64,000 nt of DNA from assembly GCF_030813415.1 (NCBI RefSeq), contig NZ_JAUSUF010000001.1, positions 124,001 to 188,000 of the forward strand, in the 5' to 3' direction. The notes under the pieces were generated by a model. That model ran no database searches. It saw only the letters and a list, made by a program, of their open reading frames with translations, and was not told the DNA's origin. Origin of the DNA: Eubacterium multiforme. GTDB taxonomy: Bacteria > Bacillota > Clostridia > Clostridiales > Clostridiaceae. Of this stretch, positions 45,146 through 53,760 are shown in pieces (position 1 is the first letter of the stretch; each line of letters starts with the position of its first letter). The translations under genes were made by a program, and so were the position numbers.

Positions 45146-47032
45146 TTAATATAAATATATATCTGAAAATTCTATTTTCATCCTATCTGTTCCTGAATAG
45201 TCTATATTATTAATAGCTGTTGCTGCACACTCTAAATCAGCCTGTTCACCTAAATTATCTAATAATTTAATAATTACTTCAGTTCCTACTCCAAGTTCAC
45301 TATTAATTTCTATATCTCCTCCATGAAGTTTTGCTAATTCCTTTGCTATATAAAGTCCTATTCCACACCCTTCACTTATCTTAGTCATCCTATTGTTTAT
45401 CATTTTAAATCTATCAAATAAAACTTCTAACTTATCCTTTGATATTCCAATACCATTATCTTTAATTTTTATTTCTATCATACTATTTTTAGAACACATA
45501 TATACTTCTATTTTCCCTAAATCTTTGCTAAATTTTATAGCATTAGATAAAATATTAAGAATTATCCGTTCTACATGCTCTAAATCAAATAAAACTATTT
45601 TCTCTTCAATTTCTGTATCAAATATTATTTCTATGGACTTTTTAATGGCAATATCTGATGCTTTTGTGCATATTTTCTCCACAAAACTTACTATTTCTGA
45701 ATTTTGGGGATTATATCTGAAAAATCCCTCTTCTATTTCTATACTATCTATTAAATTATTTATTAATTTTATCATTCTAAAGGTATTTTCTTGACAGGCA
45801 TCTATATAAGTTAGGTAATCATATCTATCTTCTATTTTTGAATTTTTTATTTTAAAATTTAAAAGTTGTAGCGAAGTAAAAATTAAATTTATTGGTGTTT
45901 TAAATTCATGAGACAGATTTGCAAAAAAATCCATTCTAAGCTTATCTAATTGTCTTTCTTCATTCTTTTTATTAGTAATATCATTTATAATAATAATCCG
46001 TCTTAAAGTATTATTATTTTCATCCTTTAATGGATTACTTCTAAACCATCCCCATCTAATTTCATTATCTTTTCTAACTATTCTCGCAATCTTGTCTAAT
46101 GGTTCATCATAATTTATATTTTCAAATAATTTTTTATCCTCTGGATGTATACTATCATAAGCTACTATAAATTCATTAGATTCATAAACTTCATTAGCAC
46201 TTATTCCATAAAGTTTTTCAAAAGCATCATTTACAAATATAGTTTTATTTTTATCTTTGATTATAACTACATCTTCTAAATGATTAAGAATATTAAACAA
46301 TATATTTTCATTTTTTATTAATCTATTTTCAACTGCCTTTTCATAGGATATATCCTTTGAAATCCCTATAACCCCTGCAATATTATTATCTTTATCAAAA
46401 TAAGGTACTTTCATAGTTTTTTCTATACTGGTTGTGCCATCTGGCATTTTTATAGTATCTATATATGTTTTTTTTGAATTATTACTTATAACATCCTTAT
46501 CTATTTTTCTAAATCTTTCAGCCTTAGCTAAATCATATATATCATAATCATACTTACCTATAATATCTTCTTTTTTCATTTCTAAGCATTCAGCAAACTT
46601 CCTATTACAATTTGTATACCTACCGTTTATATCCTTACAAAAAATAAAATCTGGCATAGAATCTATAAATAAATCTAATAACTTTCTTTGCTCAGTAAGT
46701 TCATCTTTTAATTTTTTAATTTCATTTATTGAATCTTTCTTACACCATACAATAATATAATCATCACTTAAACTTTTTATTTCTAAACAATCTAAAGTAA
46801 TTTCTTTTTTGTCACTTATAAGATTAATTAAATAACTAAAAAAGTCTATATTAAATTTTAAAATTCCATTCTCACTATATATTAATTCATTAAATCCAGT
46901 AATTTTAAAATTATTGTAATTACTTTCTTCAATAATTAAATCTTTAATTTCATTACCATTATTCCTTATCACTTTACAATAAAAATAAGCCATTGATACT
47001 GTATCTAATATCTCCCTACTCTTATTTCCCAT
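45146..47032 (-). CDS. Soluble PAS-domain sensor histidine kinase
   Basis: 628 aa without membrane segments. A coiled coil (near 105-120) leads into two PAS domains (about 120-235 and 240-355; second ends FRSNPLKDENNNTLRR), then HisKA with the phosphoacceptor in FFANLSHEFKTPINLIF (near 380) and HATPase_c with LSNAIKFSKDL (N box), KDNGIGISKDKLEVLF and GCGIGLYIAKELAKLHGG. No response regulator is next to it, so it is an orphan kinase; cytosolic redox or sporulation sensing would be guesses. GGGAG site. Confidence 0.9.
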   Translation of the reverse strand: MGNKSREILDTVSMAYFYCKVIRNNGNEIKDLIIEESNYNNFKITGFNELIYSENGILKFNIDFFSYLINLISDKKEITLDCLEIKSLSDDYIIVWCKKDSINEIKKLKDELTEQRKLLDLFIDSMPDFIFCKDINGRYTNCNRKFAECLEMKKEDIIGKYDYDIYDLAKAERFRKIDKDVISNNSKKTYIDTIKMPDGTTSIEKTMKVPYFDKDNNIAGVIGISKDISYEKAVENRLIKNENILFNILNHLEDVVIIKDKNKTIFVNDAFEKLYGISANEVYESNEFIVAYDSIHPEDKKLFENINYDEPLDKIARIVRKDNEIRWGWFRSNPLKDENNNTLRRIIIINDITNKKNEERQLDKLRMDFFANLSHEFKTPINLIFTSLQLLNFKIKNSKIEDRYDYLTYIDACQENTFRMIKLINNLIDSIEIEEGFFRYNPQNSEIVSFVEKICTKASDIAIKKSIEIIFDTEIEEKIVLFDLEHVERIILNILSNAIKFSKDLGKIEVYMCSKNSMIEIKIKDNGIGISKDKLEVLFDRFKMINNRMTKISEGCGIGLYIAKELAKLHGGDIEINSELGVGTEVIIKLLDNLGEQADLECAATAINNIDYSGTDRMKIEFSDIYLY

Positions 47033-47323
47033 TAAATTACTCCCTTTTATAGTATTTTCCCCATCAAATTTTAGAATATTCTTACATAATATGATTAGAT
47101 TATATTATTTGTTTGCATTTTACACAATATGCTTATATACTTTTTAATATTTTGTTACTAATTTTAATAACTTTATTAAAATAAATATTATTTAATAAAA
47201 TTTTATATCAAAAATTTGTATTTTTTTAACTTTCAGGTTATAAATTTAGAAATAAAATTCATGGGTAAAATTCATAAACTATGTTAATACTATTATAGAA
47301 AATTATTTTAAGGAGAGATATTT

Positions 47324-47533
47324 ATGTCTAGTATAACTGGAATTGTGAAATGGTTTAATCAAGAAAAGGGATATGGATTTATATCTTGTAATAATGGAGA
47401 TGATGTATTTGTACATCATTCACAAATAAAAGAATCAGGAAACAATAAAGAACTTCACGAAGGAGAAAGTGTAACATTTTCTATAAGTGAAGGAGAAAAA
47501 GGTCCAATGGCTATAAATGTTCAAAAATTATAG
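47324..47533 (+). CDS. Cold-shock domain protein
   Basis: 69 aa, single cold-shock domain. RNP1 GYGFISC and RNP2 DVFVHHS (about residues 19-34) are intact, with [12 protein letters not shown] at the start. Single-stranded nucleic-acid chaperone. AAGGAG site; a long A/T-rich leader of up to 290 bases precedes it, as in many csp genes, without a structure I can define. Confidence 0.95.
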   Translation: MSSITGIVKWFNQEKGYGFISCNNGDDVFVHHSQIKESGNNKELHEGESVTFSISEGEKGPMAINVQKL

Positions 47534-47545
47534 CAAAATTAAAAA

Positions 47546-47570
47546 GACACTACCTATTTTAGGTAGTGTC
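47546..47570 (-). terminator. Terminator at the csp/asrC junction
   Basis: GACACTACCTA and TAGGTAGTGTC form a perfect 11-bp stem with a three-base loop. The T run (TTTTTAATTTT) lies only on the minus-strand side, so it best serves the asrC operon although it is closer to csp. Confidence 0.75.
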
Positions 47571-47664
47571 CCATAGTCAAAATATTGGAACCATAGATTC
47601 TTCATTGACTACAAATTTATTTTAACCTTATTTTATTTTTATATTCATATAAAATAATTTTAAT

Positions 47665-48675
47665 TTATTTACATACAGCTTTAACATTTATATTAGCTTT
47701 ACATTCACGTTCTTTCCAGTTAAGTCTTGATGCCACTTTAGCTTCTTTATTTAAATTTACACCTTTAAGCATAATTTCCTTGAATTTATTATATCCTGCC
47801 ATATCCATTAAGTGTCCACCATGAAGATATTTAGGAGATCCATTTAAAACTTCCTTAGAGAATGTTTCCCAATTTTTTATTACTTCATATAATACATCCT
47901 CTGTTATAAAATCTAAGAAAACTTCTCCTAATCTTGGAGTCTTTTTACTTGTTCTTCCTCCAATTAATACTCTATAATAAGTTTCTTTTGAACGAGTAAA
48001 TGCTCTTGTAGGACATGCTTCAACACATTCTCCACATCCTATACATAATTCTTCATTTCTTATTATTTTTCCATTTACTTCTTTTATTGCTGATGTAGAA
48101 TGACTAGCACAAGCTCTTGCACAAGCTCCACATCCAACACATCTATCGTAGTCATATTGTGGAATTGTAACTCCTATTATTCCAAAATCAGTCATATGAG
48201 CCTTTATACAGTCGTTTGGACATCCTGCTACACATATTTTTATATGATAATTACTTGGAAATATTATTTTTTCTAAATTTTTAGCTAAAGAGGATGTTTT
48301 AGCATTAGCTTTTATACAATGGTCTGCTCCAATACAAGCTGATATATTTCTAGCACCTAAAGTTGGATATCCATATTCATCTGCCTCTATATTTACATCA
48401 CATTCTTTTCTTTCAACTTCATCAATATAATCTTTAACTAATTTATTTACTTCCTCAATATATTCATACTTTATTCCTGGTATATTAAAGGTTTGTCTAG
48501 TACCAAAGTGAAAGCTTCCATTACCATAATCTTCTGCTAACTTTTGAACTAATCCTAAATGTTTAGCACTAATAGTTCCTCCTGGAACTCTCATTTGGAA
48601 CATGAATTCTCCTGGAACTTTAGACTCACGAAAACAATTCGTACGTAATTTATTAATATCAATATCTTTATTCAT
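47665..48675 (-). CDS. asrC: Anaerobic sulfite reductase subunit C
   Basis: Siroheme sulfite reductase catalytic subunit, 336 aa. The N-terminal ferredoxin-like half-domain contains RVPGGTISAKHLGLVQKLAEDYG. The siroheme/[4Fe-4S] cysteines lie in ACIGADHC (near residue 115) and CVAGCPNDC (near 150). Two further ferredoxin clusters follow, CVGCGACARAC and CIGCGECVEACP (near 180-215). Starts 17 bases after asrA. Reduces sulfite to sulfide with electrons from AsrA. Confidence 0.94.
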   Translation of the reverse strand: MNKDIDINKLRTNCFRESKVPGEFMFQMRVPGGTISAKHLGLVQKLAEDYGNGSFHFGTRQTFNIPGIKYEYIEEVNKLVKDYIDEVERKECDVNIEADEYGYPTLGARNISACIGADHCIKANAKTSSLAKNLEKIIFPSNYHIKICVAGCPNDCIKAHMTDFGIIGVTIPQYDYDRCVGCGACARACASHSTSAIKEVNGKIIRNEELCIGCGECVEACPTRAFTRSKETYYRVLIGGRTSKKTPRLGEVFLDFITEDVLYEVIKNWETFSKEVLNGSPKYLHGGHLMDMAGYNKFKEIMLKGVNLNKEAKVASRLNWKERECKANINVKAVCK

Positions 48676-48692
48676 ATTATCCTACCTCTTTA

Positions 48693-49730
48693 TTATTTTA
48701 TTGTCCTTCCTAAATCTTCATAAATTTTGTCTAGTTCATCACTTAGCTTATTTACTGTAACTGCAAAATTTATATATCTTGGACAAATGTCTGTACATCT
48801 ACCACAACCTACACATATTTGTTCCCTTGATACATCAAGTTTAGGTCTATAAAATTTATCTAGTACTCTTTGTCTTATTCTTATAGGCACTATTTCACTT
48901 AAACTCTTTTTCTCAAGAGCAGATGATTTTATAAGTTGACATCCATTCCATGTTCTTCTTACTTCTTTTAAATTTGAATTATCTGTGTGAGTAACTTCTT
49001 GCTTAAGCATACATGAACAAGTAATACAGCTCATATTACAGCTTCCACAACCTATACAACGATCTTTATAAGTATTCCAAAGATCTAAATTTTTAACTCT
49101 ATCTAAAACAATCTTATCCCATGTATCAATATTAGGTATTCTTACTTTAATTTCATTTTCCTTTGCAAATCTTATATCAAAATTAGTTTCTTCTAAATCC
49201 TTAAAATATTTATTAAAACTATCATCTTTAACTTTTATAGAAACTCCATCTTCATTAAATCTTATTCCAAGAGAATAATTTTCTGATTCATTTGTTCCCA
49301 TAGAAACACAAAAACATGTGTCAAAAGATTTAGGGCATTCCATAATCATAAACTTTGCCTTATCTCTTCTATTTCTATAAAATTTATCATTTTTAAGTGA
49401 ATTATCTATTCTTTTTATTCCATGTAAATCACAAGAACGAAGTAATATAATCATTCCTCTTTCATCTTCATCATTAACTGCATCAATTTCTTTATTTCCA
49501 TATTTTAATGATAAAGTATGATTTATAGGTATTAATAATTCTTTAGGAGAATACTGAGACTTTTCTTTATAAATAACTTCACTAAATGAATTAATTTCTC
49601 CATATCTAATATTATTTGTATAACTATGTCTTCCTTCACCTTCAAAATTTGTTGGTGCATAAATTCTATATTCTTTTTGTAATCTCTTTATTAATTCATC
49701 ACCTTGAATTGTTGATAATTTATAATCCAT
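48693..49730 (-). CDS. asrA: Anaerobic sulfite reductase subunit A
   Basis: Iron-sulfur electron-transfer subunit, 345 aa from the ATG at 49730, which gives the family-like start MDYKLSTIQGDELIKRL and follows GGAGG by eleven bases; the ATG at 49748 lies before that site. Cysteines in SFDTCFCVSMG (near 140), CIGCGSCNMSCITCSC (near 240) and CVGCGRCTDICP (near 305) hold Fe-S clusters. Lies between hydA and asrC; the flavoprotein gene asrB, normally between asrA and asrC, is missing. Confidence 0.92.
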   Translation of the reverse strand: MDYKLSTIQGDELIKRLQKEYRIYAPTNFEGEGRHSYTNNIRYGEINSFSEVIYKEKSQYSPKELLIPINHTLSLKYGNKEIDAVNDEDERGMIILLRSCDLHGIKRIDNSLKNDKFYRNRRDKAKFMIMECPKSFDTCFCVSMGTNESENYSLGIRFNEDGVSIKVKDDSFNKYFKDLEETNFDIRFAKENEIKVRIPNIDTWDKIVLDRVKNLDLWNTYKDRCIGCGSCNMSCITCSCMLKQEVTHTDNSNLKEVRRTWNGCQLIKSSALEKKSLSEIVPIRIRQRVLDKFYRPKLDVSREQICVGCGRCTDICPRYINFAVTVNKLSDELDKIYEDLGRTIK

Positions 49731-49750
49731 ATCAATAATTTCCTCCATAT

Positions 49751-51475
49751 TTATTTTCTATACTTAACGTGAAATAACTCATGTGCTTTTCCTGTATTTG
49801 GTTCTCCAATATATGTTTCATACATTTTTAATACAGATTTATTTTTATGAGACTTTCTCTTAGATAAATTTTCATCTTGATTATATAAAACAGATGCTCT
49901 TATCTTTTTTATGTCAATATTTTCTCTATCTATTGAACTTACGTGAGGTTGTCCACCACCATTTACACAACCACCTGGACATGCCATAACCTCAATAAAA
50001 TGATAATTTCCTTTATCCATCATTCCACTATTTATAAATTTAAATAAATTTTCTCCACCATGAATTACAGCAACTTTATAATCAGCTCCAGAAATTTTTA
50101 TAGTAGCATCCTTTATTCCTTCTAATCCTCTTACTTCTTTATAATCAACATCTTCTAATGCTGCACCTTCCATTAAATCTTTGGCAGTTCTTAAAGCAGC
50201 TTCCATAACTCCACCAGTTGCACCAAATATAGTTCCAGCTCCTGTATACTCTCCCATAGCTGGATCTGCATCTTCATCTTCTAAATTTATAAAATCTATA
50301 TTATTTTTCTTTATTAATTGAGCTAACTCTCTAGTTGTAAGTACTGCATCAATATCTCTAATACCATCTTTATTTACCATTTCTTCTCTACTAGCCTCAA
50401 ATTTTTTAGCAGTGCAAGGCATTATTGAAACAGTAAATACTTTCTTTGGATCAATATCTTCAATATGTGGATAATAACTTTTACTAGCTGCTCCAAATAT
50501 TTGTTGTGGTGATTTTGCTGATGAAATATTATTTAATAATTGTGGATAATAATTTTCAACTAATCTAATCCAACCAGGACAACATGAAGTAAACATTGGA
50601 AATGGTCCATTATTTTTAATTCTTCCTATTAATTCAGTACCTTCTTCCATAATAGTAACATCAGCTGCAAAATTTACATCAAATACTTTCTTAAAGCCTA
50701 AACCTCTAAGAGCTGCATATATTTTACCAGTTACATCTTTTCCATAACCCATTCCGAAGGCTTCTCCCACTGCTGTTCTAACAGATGGAGCAATTCCAAC
50801 AATTACATGTTTATCTTTGTCCTTTAATGCATCTTCTACTATTTCTATATGTGATTTTTCAGATAAAGCTCCAACTGGACAAGCAGCTACACATTGACCA
50901 CATAATAAACAATTAGTATCATCAAAGCAGGCTAATTTTTCAGGTCCAACTACAACTTCATTATTATTAGTTCTAAAATCCATTATTTTAGTTCCTATTT
51001 TTTCCCTACAAGCTGCTACACATCTTCCGCATTTTATACATTTTGATCTATCTATAACAATAGATTTACTTCTATCATCTATGTATTTTTCTTCATCTAT
51101 ATTAAAATTTTCACTTTTCTTTCCATTAACTTTTATTACTAATTTTAGTAACTCACAATCTTTTAATCTTTTACATTTACCACATTTTAAATTATGATCA
51201 TTAAGTATTTCAGAAACTCTTTCTTTTACAGCTTTTTGTACTCTTTCATTAGCTGTATTTATTATATCTCCTTCCTTAACTTTATAAGAGCAAGCTTTAA
51301 CTAAATCTTTTTCACCTTCAACTTCAACAAGACATACTCCACAGTTACCCATATTATTACAGTCTTCTAAAAAACATAATGTTGGTATATCTATTCCGTT
51401 TTTCTTAGCTACACTTAATATAGTCTCTCCTTTTTCGGCTAGAACTTTTTTTCCATTAATAATTACACAGTCCAT
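49751..51475 (-). CDS. hydA: [FeFe] hydrogenase
   Basis: Monomeric hydrogenase, 574 aa, the length of C. pasteurianum CpI. N-terminal [2Fe-2S] domain (C34, C39, C45, C48), a His/Cys cluster (C98-C107), two [4Fe-4S] clusters (C146-C156 and C189-C199), then the H-cluster: TSCCPGW (C298 proton relay, C299 ligand), MPCTAKK (C354) and EVMACPGGCVNGGG (C499, C503). Evolves H2 from reduced ferredoxin. It leads an operon with asrA and asrC. GAGGAG site. A large imperfect inverted repeat lies upstream. Confidence 0.96.
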   Translation of the reverse strand: MDCVIINGKKVLAEKGETILSVAKKNGIDIPTLCFLEDCNNMGNCGVCLVEVEGEKDLVKACSYKVKEGDIINTANERVQKAVKERVSEILNDHNLKCGKCKRLKDCELLKLVIKVNGKKSENFNIDEEKYIDDRSKSIVIDRSKCIKCGRCVAACREKIGTKIMDFRTNNNEVVVGPEKLACFDDTNCLLCGQCVAACPVGALSEKSHIEIVEDALKDKDKHVIVGIAPSVRTAVGEAFGMGYGKDVTGKIYAALRGLGFKKVFDVNFAADVTIMEEGTELIGRIKNNGPFPMFTSCCPGWIRLVENYYPQLLNNISSAKSPQQIFGAASKSYYPHIEDIDPKKVFTVSIMPCTAKKFEASREEMVNKDGIRDIDAVLTTRELAQLIKKNNIDFINLEDEDADPAMGEYTGAGTIFGATGGVMEAALRTAKDLMEGAALEDVDYKEVRGLEGIKDATIKISGADYKVAVIHGGENLFKFINSGMMDKGNYHFIEVMACPGGCVNGGGQPHVSSIDRENIDIKKIRASVLYNQDENLSKRKSHKNKSVLKMYETYIGEPNTGKAHELFHVKYRK

Positions 51476-51582
51476 AATAACTCCTCTTCTATTTAAGTTT
51501 TCTTCTTTAAATTACCTGTTAAATACTAGCACCCCATTACTTATATGTTAAATACTTTTATCTTTTAATTTATATAGGTAAA

Positions 51583-51621
51583 TAGTTATATACCTGATAT
51601 TTTCAGGTATTTATATAACTA
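51583..51621 (-). promoter_or_regulatory. Imperfect inverted repeat upstream of hydA
   Basis: TAGTTATATACCTGA (51583-51597) pairs with TCAGGTATTTATATAACTA (51603-51621) with a four-base bulge in the second arm, around a five-base loop. It lies about 110 bases before hydA and in front of the divergent nagZ-like gene. Confidence 0.5.
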
Positions 51622-51710
51622 ATTTTATTTTTTAAACTTTTAATGAACAAATATTTAAAATATAATTTTATTGTCAATACTAAAAATATAAAATTTTAAG
51701 GATGATTATT

Positions 51711-52922
51711 ATGAGAAAATTATATGTATTTTTATTATCTATTTTTGTAATAATTTTTTTGAGTATTATTGTCTTTACATCAAAAAATAATGGATTACAA
51801 TATATAAAAACAACTACTAAAGAAGATAGTATAAAGAATTTAATAAATAACATGAATTTAGATGAAAAAATTGGGCAGCTAATAATAAGTGGTTTTTATG
51901 GATATAAAGTAGATAAAAGTCTTGAAAATCTTATAAAAAATAATAATCTTGGAGGAGTAATCTTATTTGAAAGAAATATAAAAGATTCAAAACAATTATT
52001 AGAACTAACAAATTCTCTTAAAGAAATAAATAAAACTAATATATCTCCACTATTTATTTCAACTGATGAAGAAGGTTCTATAGTAACTAGAATGCCTAAA
52101 GAAATAAAAAGTCTTCCTTCTAATTATGATATAGGTAAAATAAATAATGAAAATTTCAGCTATAATATTGGAAAGATATTAGGCAAAGAATTAGGTTCCT
52201 TTGGCTTTAATATGGATTACGCTCCTGTTCTTGATATAAATAGCAATCCTAATAATCCAGTTATAGGTAATAGATCCTTTGGGAATAATAAAGAAATAGT
52301 AAGTAGGCTTGGAGTAAAAACTATGAAAGGTATACAATCTAGTAATGTAATATCTGTTATAAAACATTTTCCTGGCCATGGAGATACTTCAGTCGATTCT
52401 CATTTAGCTTTGCCTATTATAAACCATGATTTAAATAGACTTAATAATTTAGAGCTTGTACCATTTAAATATGCTATAAAAAATGGTGCTGATGCAATAA
52501 TGGTCTCCCATATACTTTTAAATAAACTAGATAAAAATAATCCAGCTACCCTTTCAAAAAATATAATAACAAATTTACTTAGAGAAAAACTTAACTTTAA
52601 TGGTGTAGTTATAACTGATGACATGACAATGGGTGCTATAGTTAATAACTATAATATTGGAGATGCTGCTGTTAAGGCAATAAATGCAGGTTCTGATATA
52701 ATATTAGTTTGTCATAAATATGAAAATGTAAATATAGTTATTAATGCAATTAAAAACGCAGTTAAAAATGATATTATTTCTGAAAAAAGAATAGATGAAA
52801 GCTTATATAGAATACTTTCTCTAAAAAGAAAATACAAATTAAATAATAATAAAATAGATTCTGTAGATATAAAAGGTATTAATAAATCTATAGATAATCT
52901 ATTAAACTCATACAAATACTAA
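51711..52922 (+). CDS. GH3 beta-N-acetylhexosaminidase (NagZ-like), membrane-anchored
   Basis: 403 aa from the ATG at 51711, which follows AAGGA by eight bases. An N-terminal signal anchor (about residues 5-25, no lipobox cysteine) is followed by a GH3 barrel. KHFPGHGDTSVDSHLALP (near residue 220) holds the catalytic His-Asp of NagZ-type enzymes, and VITDDMTMGAI (near 300) the nucleophile aspartate. Removes N-acetylglucosamine from muropeptides or glycans outside the membrane. Ends with a strong terminator. Confidence 0.92.
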   Translation: MRKLYVFLLSIFVIIFLSIIVFTSKNNGLQYIKTTTKEDSIKNLINNMNLDEKIGQLIISGFYGYKVDKSLENLIKNNNLGGVILFERNIKDSKQLLELTNSLKEINKTNISPLFISTDEEGSIVTRMPKEIKSLPSNYDIGKINNENFSYNIGKILGKELGSFGFNMDYAPVLDINSNPNNPVIGNRSFGNNKEIVSRLGVKTMKGIQSSNVISVIKHFPGHGDTSVDSHLALPIINHDLNRLNNLELVPFKYAIKNGADAIMVSHILLNKLDKNNPATLSKNIITNLLREKLNFNGVVITDDMTMGAIVNNYNIGDAAVKAINAGSDIILVCHKYENVNIVINAIKNAVKNDIISEKRIDESLYRILSLKRKYKLNNNKIDSVDIKGINKSIDNLLNSYKY

Positions 52923-52928
52923 ATACAA

Positions 52929-52972
52929 AAAGCTCTATTAATTATCTAAAATTAGATAATTAATAGAGCTTT
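52929..52972 (+). terminator. Terminator of the GH3 gene
   Basis: Perfect 21-bp arms 52929-52949 and 52952-52972 (outer end AAAGCTCTATT / AATAGAGCTTT) with a two-base loop; strong in both directions. Confidence 0.85.
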
Positions 52973-53014
52973 AAATTTTTAAGATTTATATTTTATTTGC
53001 TTATACTTTAATAC

Positions 53015-53557
53015 TTAATTTAAACTATTTTTTATTTTACGAATAAATGGTGCTAATATAAGAGCTAATACTATTCCAAGTATAGCCTGCATAGCATCCC
53101 CTGGAACATGTAATGCTGCATATATAATGCTTCCTACAAATCCATTAGATGCACCAAGTATTAATCCACCCATAATTGCATTTCCTATAAAATATCCAAC
53201 AACATCTACTATTCCTGCAACTATAAATGCTATTAAATAGGTTTTGAATCTTTCATCTTTATATTTTTCTATAATTACTGCAGTTATAAATGCCATAGCT
53301 CCCTTTATTACAAAAGTAAATGGTGCCCATATCAAATAACCACTTAATATATCAACTAAAGCCATTCCAAATGCCCCAGCTGCTGTTCCATACTTCTTTC
53401 CAAGTAAAACTGCTGATAATAAAACCATACAATCTCCTGGCTGCATAAAACCATTTAAGGTAGGTATTCTTATTATGCTTCCCGAAACAAAAACAATGGC
53501 AATCATAAGTCCAGTTAAAGTTAATTTTTTTATTTTATTATCTTGTAAATGTTCCAT
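53015..53557 (-). CDS. ECF transporter S component
   Basis: Substrate-binding membrane subunit of an energy-coupling-factor transporter. 180 aa, about six hydrophobic segments, with LTGLMIAIVFVSGSIIRIPTLNGFMQPGDCMVLL near the start and KKYGTAAGAFGMALVDILSGY in the middle. This is the pattern of the HMP/pyridoxine group of S components, but the vitamin is not fixed by sequence. No riboswitch is evident upstream. AAGGAGG site. Confidence 0.85.
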   Translation of the reverse strand: MEHLQDNKIKKLTLTGLMIAIVFVSGSIIRIPTLNGFMQPGDCMVLLSAVLLGKKYGTAAGAFGMALVDILSGYLIWAPFTFVIKGAMAFITAVIIEKYKDERFKTYLIAFIVAGIVDVVGYFIGNAIMGGLILGASNGFVGSIIYAALHVPGDAMQAILGIVLALILAPFIRKIKNSLN

Positions 53558-53721
53558 ACATTATTTCCTCCTTAATTATAAGATAAATAATATCTATAAT
53601 ATATGAATTCTAAAAAAATAATCTATAATCTTTTATTAAATTATTCTCTTTAGTTTTCCTTTTTTAATTTTAACATATTCAAAAATATATTTTAAATGTA
53701 TCCGTACAATGATGGCATAAA

Positions 53722-53753
53722 AAAAATAACCTAGACAAATCTAGGTTATTTTT
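53722..53753 (-). terminator. Terminator of the heparinase-family gene
   Basis: AAAAATAACCTAGA and TCTAGGTTATTTTT, perfect 14-bp stem, four-base loop. Confidence 0.9.
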
Positions 53754-53760
53754 AAAATTA

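Noticed and set aside
48693-49730. Possible degenerate asrB remnant between asrA and asrC
   Set aside because: The gap is 17 bases, with no space for a remnant.
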